A program made the position numbers and the translations under genes. The notes under the pieces are model-generated. The model was not told the DNA's origin, ran no database searches, and saw only the letters and a list, made by a program, of their open reading frames with translations. A DNA stretch of 21,489 bases from positions 1 to 21,489 of the forward strand of contig CAYGTK010000049.1 in the NCBI GenBank assembly GCA_964352775.1, read 5' to 3'. Origin of the DNA: CAYGTK01 sp964352775. GTDB taxonomy: Bacteria; Bacteroidota; Bacteroidia; Chitinophagales; CAIOSU01. Shown piece by piece: positions 1-7,000 of this stretch (its first letter is position 1; each line of letters opens with the position of its first letter).

Positions 1-55
1 CGATTGTCCCCACGTTCACGTGAGGCTTTGTGCGTTGAAACGTCTCTTTCGCCAT
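1..55 (-). CDS. tuf: Elongation factor Tu, N-terminal fragment (cut by window edge)
   Basis: EF-Tu is the GTPase that carries aminoacyl-tRNA to the ribosomal A site. Only the first 18 codons are inside the window: an ATG at 55 reading leftwards gives MAKETFQRTKPHVNVGTI, the characteristic EF-Tu start just before the GHVDHGKT P-loop. The gene lies directly downstream of four tRNA genes on the same strand, the usual Bacteroidota arrangement, so it is probably partly transcribed with them. The 121-bp gap to the last tRNA holds no clear TAnnTTTG promoter. No Shine-Dalgarno is visible, as is normal in this phylum. The identity is certain from the N-terminus. Nothing can be said about the rest of the protein. 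Confidence 0.93.
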   Translation of the reverse strand, partial: MAKETFQRTKPHVNVGTI

Positions 56-176
56 TTTCTCGATTTAATAAGCGTAAAGTAAATCCAGATGTACTATTAA
101 ATTATTCTAGCCAAGCACACCATTATTGCACAACAAAAAGCGTATCCCGAACCGCTCGGAACACGCTCACTGCGTG

Positions 177-248
<72 letters not shown>

Positions 249-256
249 CAGAGACA

Positions 257-323
257 GTAACGAGTTTCGAATCAAGAATGTCGAATGGTTTATTTCCGAA
301 ATCCAAAATCCGAAACTCGTCAC
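257..323. repeat. Inverted repeat in the spacer between tRNA-Thr(GGT) and tRNA-Gly
   Basis: GTAACGAGTTTCG (257-269) is the inverse of CGAAACTCGTCAC (311-323) with one mismatch, giving a 13-bp stem. The loop holds low-complexity copies of TCCGAAA/ATCCAAAATCC. Such ATTTCGGATTT-like patterns recur in intergenic DNA of Bacteroidota. It probably forms a hairpin in the tRNA precursor transcript, but no function can be assigned. Confidence 0.6.
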
Positions 324-328
324 CTTAG

Positions 329-401
329 AGCGGGAGACGAGATTCGAACTCGCGACCCTCAGCTTGGAAGGCTGATGCTCTACCAACTGAGCTACTCCCG
401 C
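329..401 (-). tRNA. tRNA-Gly(TCC)
   Basis: The acceptor GCGGGAG pairs with CTCCCGC, the D-arm GCTC/GAGC is present, the anticodon stem TCAGC/GCTGA closes the loop CTTCCAA with anticodon TCC, and the T-loop is TTCGAAT. The discriminator is T and no CCA is encoded. It is the third gene of the tRNA cluster in the direction of transcription. Confidence 0.96.
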
Positions 402-464
402 TTAAAATTCTTCCCTATTCAAAAAACTCTCCCCCTTTTAAGGTCATTTTCTTCAAAATAGTAC

Positions 465-548
465 TGGTGGGAAGGGCAGGATTCGAACCTGCGAAGCTTG
501 CGCGACAGATTTACAGTCTGTTCCATTTGGCCACTCTGGAACCTTCCC
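465..548 (-). tRNA. tRNA-Tyr(GTA), with CCA in the DNA
   Basis: This is a class II tRNA with a long variable arm. The acceptor GGGAAGG pairs with CCTTCCC, the anticodon stem ACAGA/TCTGT closes CTGTAAA with anticodon GTA, and the T-loop is TTCGAAT. The 3' end reads discriminator A followed by CCA (467-465). The other three tRNAs in the cluster lack an encoded CCA, so the match may be chance or may let this one mature without CCA addition. Confidence 0.96.
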
Positions 549-557
549 TTTATTGCG

Positions 558-631
558 AGCCGGTGGAGGGATTCGAACCCCCGACCTGCTGATTACAAAT
601 CAGCTGCTCTAGCCAACTGAGCTACACCGGC
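558..631 (-). tRNA. tRNA-Thr(TGT)
   Basis: The acceptor GCCGGTG pairs with CACCGGC, the D-arm GCTC/GAGC is present, the anticodon stem GCTGA/TCAGC closes TTTGTAA with anticodon TGT, and the T-loop is TTCGAAT. The discriminator is T, with no encoded CCA. It is the first tRNA in the transcript, about 50 bp from a good promoter. With tRNA-Thr(GGT) the cluster supplies two of the threonine isoacceptors. Confidence 0.96.
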
Positions 632-680
632 AATAAATGTTTGTACTATTTCAAAGACACAACCCCCTTAAAAAGGCTTG

Positions 681-713
681 CAAATGTACAAATAAGAAGT
701 AGGACTTTCCAAA
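681..713 (-). promoter_or_regulatory. Promoter of the tRNA-Thr-Tyr-Gly-Thr(-tuf) transcript
   Basis: On the minus strand TTTG (713-710) is followed after 21 bases by TACATTTG (688-681). This matches the Bacteroidota primary sigma consensus TTTG-N19-21-TAnnTTTG. Transcription would start near 675, about 45 bases before tRNA-Thr(TGT). It lies just past the hpf stop codon, so the tRNA genes need not depend on the hpf transcript. Confidence 0.7.
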
Positions 714-727
714 TAAAAATGCGAAAA

Positions 728-1027
728 TTAATTAGCCTCTTTAGATTTGCGTTTTCGCACCTGACGGCGGATGGATTCAACGGCACTATCCACAGACTCT
801 TCAAAGGTTTTAGCCGTTTCGCTGGCAAACAAAGTTGTACCCGGAATATTGATCTTTATATCGGCTGTTTTGTCTTTTACGGCATGACTTGCGCTATCAA
901 ATTTCAAAAAAACGTCCGCATCCATGATCTGATCGTGGAATTGGGATAACTTTTCCACCTTCTTTTCGGTGAATTCCAAAAGTTTTTCATCAGCAGTAAA
1001 GTGGATAGATTGTATTCTAACTTCCAT
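728..1027 (-). CDS. hpf: Ribosome hibernation-promoting factor, short form (HPF/RaiA family)
   Basis: This 99-residue protein matches the single-domain HPF/YfiA family, which binds the 30S subunit in the tRNA and mRNA channel and inactivates ribosomes in stationary phase. Family hallmarks are the N-terminal MEVRIQSIHFTADEKLLEF strand-helix, the segment VEKLSQFHDQIMDADVFLKFD, and a basic C-terminus RRQVRKRKSKEAN. It lacks the C-terminal dimerisation domain of long HPF, so it resembles the short gammaproteobacterial forms in architecture. It starts at ATG 1027, 18 bp after xerC, and probably shares the rpsU-xerC-hpf transcript. This is the standard order in Bacteroidota. Confidence 0.9.
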   Translation of the reverse strand: MEVRIQSIHFTADEKLLEFTEKKVEKLSQFHDQIMDADVFLKFDSASHAVKDKTADIKINIPGTTLFASETAKTFEESVDSAVESIRRQVRKRKSKEAN

Positions 1028-1045
1028 AGTTTATCATTGGGTTTT

Positions 1046-1921
1046 TTATGACTTTGGATGGGCTTGTTTATATACGTCTTTCAGTCGCTCAATGTTATTA
1101 TGAGTATATACTTGTGTGGCTGAAAGATCGGCATGCCCTAATAATTCTTTTATAGCATTAATATCTGCCCCCTTATTAGCAAGGTGAGTTGCAAAAGTAT
1201 GTCGTAATACGTGTGGGCTCTTTTTGCTCATAGTAGTTACCAAACTTAAGCATTTGTTCACCTTTCGGTAAACGAATTTGGGATAAAGTGCTTTTCCTTT
1301 ATCGGTAATGAATAACATACCAGTTGGAAACAGCCTTTTTTTCTCCTCTATATATAAAGTAAGGTCTGTCAAAATATTTTCTGAGAGTGGTATTATTCGC
1401 TCTTTATTTCCCTTACCAAGCACCTTCATTTGCTTAGAAAGCAAATTAACATCACTTTCTTTAAGTGAAATAAGCTCTGAAAGGCGAATGCCCGTAAAGT
1501 AAAAGGTAGCTATAAGCATTCTATCGCGCATACCTGAAAAGCCTTCGCCATAATCTATTTGGTGAAGCACTTTTTCCATATCAGCTACTTCCACATATTC
1601 GGGAAGGCGCTTTTCTACTTTGGGAGCTATAACTTTTAGGGTGGGGTCTTTTTCCACCAGCTTACGCTTTAGAAGAAATTTGAAATAAGACCGAAGTGTA
1701 GAGATCTTTCTATTAATAGAGCGTGTGCCCGTATTCTGCTCACTGAGGTGAACTAACCAACTTCGAATGAATTGGTGTGTAATGTCTTGAGGCTCAGTAA
1801 TTGAATACTCAGCCTCAAGAAAATTAGAAAATTGTTGAAGGTCGTTCTTATAAGAAGTTAAGGTATGTTGGGAATACCGCTTCTCATGTTGTAGATATGT
1901 AAGGAACCTTTCTACATGCAT
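1046..1921 (-). CDS. xerC: Tyrosine recombinase XerC/XerD family
   Basis: This 291-residue tyrosine recombinase is of the Xer type that resolves chromosome dimers at dif. The N-terminal SAM-like core-binding domain spans about 1-90 and the catalytic domain about 105-285. All catalytic residues are visible: R146 in GIRLSEL, K170 in LGKGNKER, H237 and R240 in HVLRHTFATHL, H263 in LGHADLSATQ, and nucleophile Y272 in VYTHNN. The length is normal for XerC/D. It lies between rpsU and hpf in a conserved housekeeping locus with no attachment site or cargo, so a chromosomal Xer protein is far more likely than an element integrase. Whether it is the C or D paralogue cannot be settled from one gene; the symbol follows the usual annotation of this locus. 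It starts at ATG 1921. Confidence 0.9.
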   Translation of the reverse strand: MHVERFLTYLQHEKRYSQHTLTSYKNDLQQFSNFLEAEYSITEPQDITHQFIRSWLVHLSEQNTGTRSINRKISTLRSYFKFLLKRKLVEKDPTLKVIAPKVEKRLPEYVEVADMEKVLHQIDYGEGFSGMRDRMLIATFYFTGIRLSELISLKESDVNLLSKQMKVLGKGNKERIIPLSENILTDLTLYIEEKKRLFPTGMLFITDKGKALYPKFVYRKVNKCLSLVTTMSKKSPHVLRHTFATHLANKGADINAIKELLGHADLSATQVYTHNNIERLKDVYKQAHPKS

Positions 1922-1966
1922 ACAAGAGAAAATGCTTTGAAATATTAAGTTCTAAGATAGAAGAAC

Positions 1967-2155
1967 TTATTTATTTCCGTACATTCTTTCTTTGTAGGCT
2001 GCTTTTAATATTTCCGTACGACGACTGATAGAAGGCTTTTCAAACTGCTTACGGCGACGTAATTCGCGCATAAGTCCAGCTTTTTCAAATTTCTTCTTAT
2101 ACTTTTTTAGAGCCTTGTCGATAGAATCGCTTTCGCGGGCATCAATAATTAACAT
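1967..2155 (-). CDS. rpsU: 30S ribosomal protein bS21
   Basis: This 62-residue, strongly basic protein has the bS21 pattern: MLIIDARESDSIDKALKKYKKKFE, then RELRRRKQFEKPS, then RRTEILKAAYKERMY. bS21 lies near the 3' end of 16S rRNA. In Bacteroidota it helps hide the anti-Shine-Dalgarno sequence. It starts at ATG 2155. The leader is short and contains only a weak AGGT two bases before the ATG, too close to act as a normal Shine-Dalgarno. A near-consensus promoter lies just upstream, so rpsU probably heads the rpsU-xerC-hpf transcript. Confidence 0.95.
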   Translation of the reverse strand: MLIIDARESDSIDKALKKYKKKFEKAGLMRELRRRKQFEKPSISRRTEILKAAYKERMYGNK

Positions 2156-2181
2156 ATACCTGAGTTTCTTTATTAGGGGTG

Positions 2182-2213
2182 CAAAGATAGACTATCTACC
2201 AAAAAATGGCAAA
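2182..2213 (-). promoter_or_regulatory. Promoter of rpsU-xerC-hpf
   Basis: On the minus strand TTTG (2213-2210), a 20-base spacer and TATCTTTG (2189-2182) match the Bacteroidota consensus exactly. It fits in the 65-bp gap between the acyl-CoA dehydrogenase stop and the rpsU ATG, giving a leader of about 20 bases. It is the best promoter match in the window. Confidence 0.75.
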
Positions 2214-2220
2214 TAGAAAA

Positions 2221-3360
2221 TTATTTAAGAATATTACGACTGATAACTAGCTTCTGGATCTCCGAAGTTCCTTCACCAATAGTACATAGTTTACAGTCGC
2301 GATAGAATTTTTCTACTGGGAACTCTTTGGTGTAACCATAGCCCCCAAATATCTGTACAGCATCGTTTGCAGCTCTACAAGCTACTTCTGATGCGTAGTA
2401 TTTGGCCATTGCCGATTCTGTGGTCATTTTCTTGCCTCTGTTCTTAAGGTCGGCAGCTTGTCGGGTCAATAATTCAGCAGCCTCTATCTCTGTAGCCATA
2501 TCGGCTAGTTTAAAAGCAATAGCTTGAAACCTAGCAATTGGTTGACCGAACTGCTCACGCTCTTGTGCATATTTTTTAGATGCCTCGTAAGCTCCTTTAG
2601 CTATACCCAGCGATAGTGCCGCAATAGAAATACGACCACCGTCTAATATTTTCATGGCTTGAATAAAACCCTGCCCTACTTCGCCAAGAATGTTCTCCTT
2701 AGGCACACGGCAATCTTCAAATATCATCTCTGCAGTTTCTGAAGCACGCATTCCTAGCTTGTCTTCTTTTTTACCACCTCTAAAACCTGGCGTTCCACGT
2801 TCTACCACAAAGGCTGTAATACCATAGCTATCCAACAAGTCTCCCGTTCGTGCAAGTACTACGGCTACATCTCCAGAAATTCCATGGGTTATCCAGTTTT
2901 TAGAACCGTTTATCACCCAATGGTCGCCATCCTCAACTGCAACACAACTCATGCGCATCGCATCTGAACCTGTGTTAGCCTCAGTTAAACCCCATGCACC
3001 TATCCATTCAGCAGAAGCTAGTTTAGGTAACCATTTCTTCTTTTGCTCCTCGTTACCGAACTGTAAAATGTGACCTGTACATAAAGAATTGTGCGCCGCC
3101 ATAGAAAGACCAATACTTCCACATACTTCAGCTAAGCCTGAAATGGCAGTGATATATTCTTGGTAGCCAAAGCCTGACCCACCGTATTCCTCTGGTACTA
3201 AAACGCCCATTAGGCCTAGTTCACCTAGTTTCTTAAATACGTCAACTGGAAACTCTTGCGCTTCATCCCATTTCATTACGTTAGGTCGTAATTCTTTCTC
3301 TCCAAAATCGCTCACCATTTGAGCGATCATCTGTTGATTCTCGTTATGTTCAAAGTTCAT
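2221..3360 (-). CDS. Acyl-CoA dehydrogenase (short/branched-chain type)
   Basis: This 379-residue FAD enzyme belongs to the acyl-CoA dehydrogenase family. It oxidises an acyl-CoA to the trans-2-enoyl-CoA and passes electrons to ETF. Domain order is the N-terminal helical domain (about 5-115), the middle beta domain with the flavin-binding GAWGLTEANTGSD (about 136-148) and INGSKNWITHG, and the C-terminal helical domain with REQFGQPIARFQ. The end IGEGTSEIQKLVISR places the probable catalytic base at E363, as in short-chain and branched-chain enzymes. The exact chain-length preference cannot be read from sequence. It starts at ATG 3360, 12 bp after apt, and the two probably share a transcript. 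Confidence 0.93.
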   Translation of the reverse strand: MNFEHNENQQMIAQMVSDFGEKELRPNVMKWDEAQEFPVDVFKKLGELGLMGVLVPEEYGGSGFGYQEYITAISGLAEVCGSIGLSMAAHNSLCTGHILQFGNEEQKKKWLPKLASAEWIGAWGLTEANTGSDAMRMSCVAVEDGDHWVINGSKNWITHGISGDVAVVLARTGDLLDSYGITAFVVERGTPGFRGGKKEDKLGMRASETAEMIFEDCRVPKENILGEVGQGFIQAMKILDGGRISIAALSLGIAKGAYEASKKYAQEREQFGQPIARFQAIAFKLADMATEIEAAELLTRQAADLKNRGKKMTTESAMAKYYASEVACRAANDAVQIFGGYGYTKEFPVEKFYRDCKLCTIGEGTSEIQKLVISRNILK

Positions 3361-3372
3361 AGGGTATATCTA

Positions 3373-3906
3373 TTAATAGTCTACTAATGAAAAAATAGGT
3401 GCGCCTGTATGCAGTAACTTATCTACGCCATCTAAAAATCCTAGGGAAACGATAAAAGAGAATGCTGCTACCTCAGCGCCTTGGGCTTTTACCAACTCGG
3501 TAGCTGCAAGCGCAGTACCAGCAGTTGCTAATAGATCATCGTGTATCAACACCTTATTTCCAGGTTTCAGCACCCCATCATGTATCTCAATGGTTGCTGA
3601 ACCATACTCTAGGTCGTAAGAATAGGAAATGGTGTTTCCAGGCAATTTCCCTTGTTTACGAATAGGAACAAAGGGAACGCCCAAACGGTTTGCTAGCAGC
3701 AGTCCAAAAAAGAAGCCCCTACTTTCAATTCCACATACCACATCTACCTCTTGACCTTTCATACTATCTACAAAGGCATCGGTAATATCGCTACACAGTT
3801 CAGGGTCCATTAATATTGGGGTAATGTCTTTAAATACAATACCTTCTTTAGGGAAATTCTCAATATCCCTTACTGCTCTTTTTATCCTGTCTGTTAGCAT
3901 GCTCAT
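3373..3906 (-). CDS. apt: Adenine phosphoribosyltransferase
   Basis: APRT salvages adenine by joining it to PRPP to form AMP. The protein shows IENFPKEGIVFKDITPIL near the N-terminus, GIESRGFFFG, PFVPIRKQGKLPG and the PRPP-binding loop VLIHDDLLATAGTA. In most APRTs the loop reads DDLLATGGT, so the second glycine is alanine here, a mild variation. An upstream in-frame TTG at 3918 falls inside the predicted -7 box, so it cannot be the start. ATG 3906 (177 residues) or ATG 3900 (175 residues) are the real candidates; the short leader slightly favours 3900. Its substrate PRPP is made by prs, also in this window. Confidence 0.92.
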   Translation of the reverse strand: MSMLTDRIKRAVRDIENFPKEGIVFKDITPILMDPELCSDITDAFVDSMKGQEVDVVCGIESRGFFFGLLLANRLGVPFVPIRKQGKLPGNTISYSYDLEYGSATIEIHDGVLKPGNKVLIHDDLLATAGTALAATELVKAQGAEVAAFSFIVSLGFLDGVDKLLHTGAPIFSLVDY

Positions 3907-3915
3907 AATGTGGCG

Positions 3916-3946
3916 CAAAGGTCGAAATTAATCACCAAACAGCAAA
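3916..3946 (-). promoter_or_regulatory. Probable promoter of apt
   Basis: Reading leftwards, TTTG (3946-3943) is followed after 19 bases by GACCTTTG (3923-3916), one mismatch from TAnnTTTG. Transcription would start near 3910, only a few bases before the apt ATG codons, giving a nearly leaderless message. This placement rules out the TTG at 3918 as a start codon. Confidence 0.5.
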
Positions 3947-3952
3947 TAACCA

Positions 3953-3982
3953 GATGCAGAGGCAACTTTAGCCTCCTGCATC
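3953..3982. promoter_or_regulatory. Palindrome between the divergent apt and hybrid kinase genes
   Basis: GATGCAGAGGC (3953-3963) and GCCTCCTGCATC (3971-3982) are inverse copies with one bulged base and a 7-base spacer. Both flanking genes point away from it, so it is not a terminator for either. It sits directly upstream of the apt promoter and 60 bp before the kinase ATG, a fitting place for a regulator binding site or a leader hairpin. No binding protein can be named. Confidence 0.45.
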
Positions 3983-4041
3983 CGTACATATGCATATCAT
4001 TCTGGCAAAGAATGGTACAAAACCACTACTGAAATTAAGCA

Positions 4042-7000
4042 ATGCTAAACATGCGAGCGGCTTTCAAAACCATGCTGATCTTGGCTTTCCTATTCGTAGG
4101 AGGGTATGCTTCCGCCCAAATGAGCGGAAAGTTCTTTATACAGAACTACTCGCCTACTGACTACAAAGCAGAGACTTGGAACTGGGCTATTGCACAGGAC
4201 AAACGGGGTATGATGTACTTTGGTAACAATGAAGGTTTGCTGGAGTACGATGGTAGTAAATGGAAATTAACCAAAATAGGTGGAGAATCGGTAGTTCGTT
4301 CTATTGCTGTTAATGATAGTAATACTGTATTTATAGGCGGAAAGAACGACTTTGGTTATATGGCCCCTGACAGCCTTGGGCGGTCATCATTCGTATCGCT
4401 ACTTACCGAAACAGCCATCGCACCTGAACAAGTAGATGTGGTTTGGAATACTTTTAGTACTCCTCAAGGCATTTACTTCTACACTTCTCAATACCTTTTC
4501 CTTTGGAATGGAGATAAATTAAAGCATTGGGCACTAAAGAAGGCCTTTCACAACTGCTTTTGGGTAAATAACGAATTGTACCTAGCTCATAACAAATATG
4601 GGCTAATGCTATTAGATAGTGATGGTGAAATAGTACCAGTTAATGGTGGACGTACATTTGCCAGAAAGGTGGTGGTATCATTACTCCCACACAAAGATAA
4701 AGAGCTGCTGGTTTCTACGAAACGTTCTGGTCTTTTTCTATTGAATACTAATGATAGTGAAAACAACTTCAATAGGATAAAGCTGTTTCAGAATTCAGTT
4801 CATCCATTCCTTAGTAAATACGACCTCTTTAATGCCAGTAAGCTAAGCAATGGCAATTATGTGTTTAATACTACCAAAGGCGGGTCTTATATCGTAAACG
4901 AATTTGGTAGGGTAGTAGCTATTATTAATAAGCAACGTGGTTCACTTAGTGAAACCGTTCTTTTTGCGTTCGAAGATCAGCACAAAGGTCTTTGGCTAGC
5001 TATGGACAAGGGAATTAGCCGAGTGGAAGCTAACTCGCCTTTTTGTTATTGGGATGAAAGTATTGGCCTAAATGGTACGGTACTCACCATATCGAAAAGT
5101 AACGGAACGATATACGCAGGTACCAACCTAGGATTATTCTTTTTAGAAGATGGTGAGTTCAAACCTATTTCTTTAATAAACGGACAGAGTAGAAGTTTAC
5201 TTACCGTTCATACAATAACAGACTCTGTAGCTCAAGAAAAACTACTACTGGGGGCAAGCGATGGTATTTATGAGATAATGCCTTACAGTATCAAGATAAT
5301 TGCTGGCAATAGCAATGTATACCAGTTGTATAATTCCAAAGTAGCTAAAGGAAGGATATACGCAGGTACGCGCAAAGGTCTTATGTCGCTAGAGTATCAC
5401 GACTCTCAATGGCTGAAAAAGCAAATGCTTCCTGAGCTAAAGGATGGTGTTAGGAGCATGACGGAAGATAAAAACGGAAACCTTTGGGTACGTACATCGG
5501 GCGATCAGATCTGGCGAATTCCATACAACGACACTCTTGGTTTAGATCTTTCTAAAAGTATGCTGATAGAAAGCATCGAAGGGTTGAATAAACTAAAAGA
5601 CATTAACCTTTACACTATTAATGATAAGGTATTACTAGCTACGCCAAAAGGACTGTATAGTTTTGATGAAACTAATAACAAGTTCGTGGCCGATGATATG
5701 CTTGGCGAACGATATGCCAATGGTTTACACCCTATACAGCGACTATCAATTGATGACAAGGATAATGTTTGGATAAGTGGTGCTTATACAGACAGACCAC
5801 CTTTACGAGTAGCGCAAGGAAATGAGAACGGAGGTTACGAAGTAGAGAACGGCGTTTTCTCTCAACTTCCAGAACAGGGTATTTATTCCATTTTTCATGA
5901 CCCCACTGGTAAAGTATGGTTAGGTAGTACTGCAGGTGTAGTGTGTTACAGGCCTCCACAGTATGACCACGAAGCTCCCTTTACTACTTTGATAAGAAAG
6001 GTGATGACATTTGGCGATTCTTTAGCTTATTGTGGAAACGGCACACCGATATTAGGTGGTTCAGGCAATACTCCATTACAATTGGATTTCGACAATAACG
6101 CTATCTCTATCCAATTTTCGGCTACCAGCTTTTACAATGATAGAGATAACGAGTTTAGCTATTATTTAGAGGGCTACGATACTAAATGGTCGGCTTGGGG
6201 AACGGAGACTAGAAAGGAATACAATAACTTAATGCCAGGTACCTATACCTTTCAGGTTAAGGGGAAAAACATTTATGATGTAGAAGGTAGCATAGCTAGT
6301 TATACATTTACTGTATTGGCTCCATGGTATTTAACCAAGATAGCTTATGTAGGGTTTACATTGCTGGCCTTATTCATTGTTATTGGGGCAGCATCAATTG
6401 CATCAAGAATACAGAAAATACGTAGTCGTAATCTAGAACGCATCATTCAAAAGCGTACTGCTGAATTAGAAGAAGCTTCAACCAAGGCTAAAGACGCCAT
6501 GCAAGAAGCAGAGAATGCCAACGAAGCAAAAAGTGCATTTTTAGCCAGTATGAGCCACGAGATACGCACCCCAATGAACGGTGTTATCGGTATGGCCGAA
6601 TTATTAAGCGATACCGAACTAGATACAGAACAACGCGACTACCTATCCACTATTAAAGTGAGTGGAGAAAGCCTTCTAGCATTGATAAATGACATTCTCG
6701 ATTTCTCTAAGATAGAGTCGGGCATGCTTGAGCTGGAACAGAAACCATTGATACTTCGTGATATTATAGAAGATACGCTAGACCTTTTTGGGTCTAAAGC
6801 GGCTGAGAAAAACATCAGTCTATTATACCTTATCGATAGATCAATACCCCAACAGATAGTTGGCGATGCATTACGTTTAAAGCAGGTGTTGATCAACCTT
6901 GTTGGGAATGCTTTAAAATTCACCGCTCAGGGTGAGGTTTTTGTTAAAGTAAGCCAGCGGTCTTCAGCTGATGGAAAGCTGGTGATAGAATTTGCCGTTA

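Noticed and set aside
641..949. 102-residue plus-strand frame opposite hpf
   Set aside because: It is antisense to a well-supported hpf gene and overlaps the tRNA operon promoter; no family resemblance.
1046..1921. Integrase of a mobile element next to a tRNA cluster
   Set aside because: The recombinase sits in the conserved rpsU-xerC-hpf order with no attachment repeats or cargo, so it is the chromosomal Xer protein.
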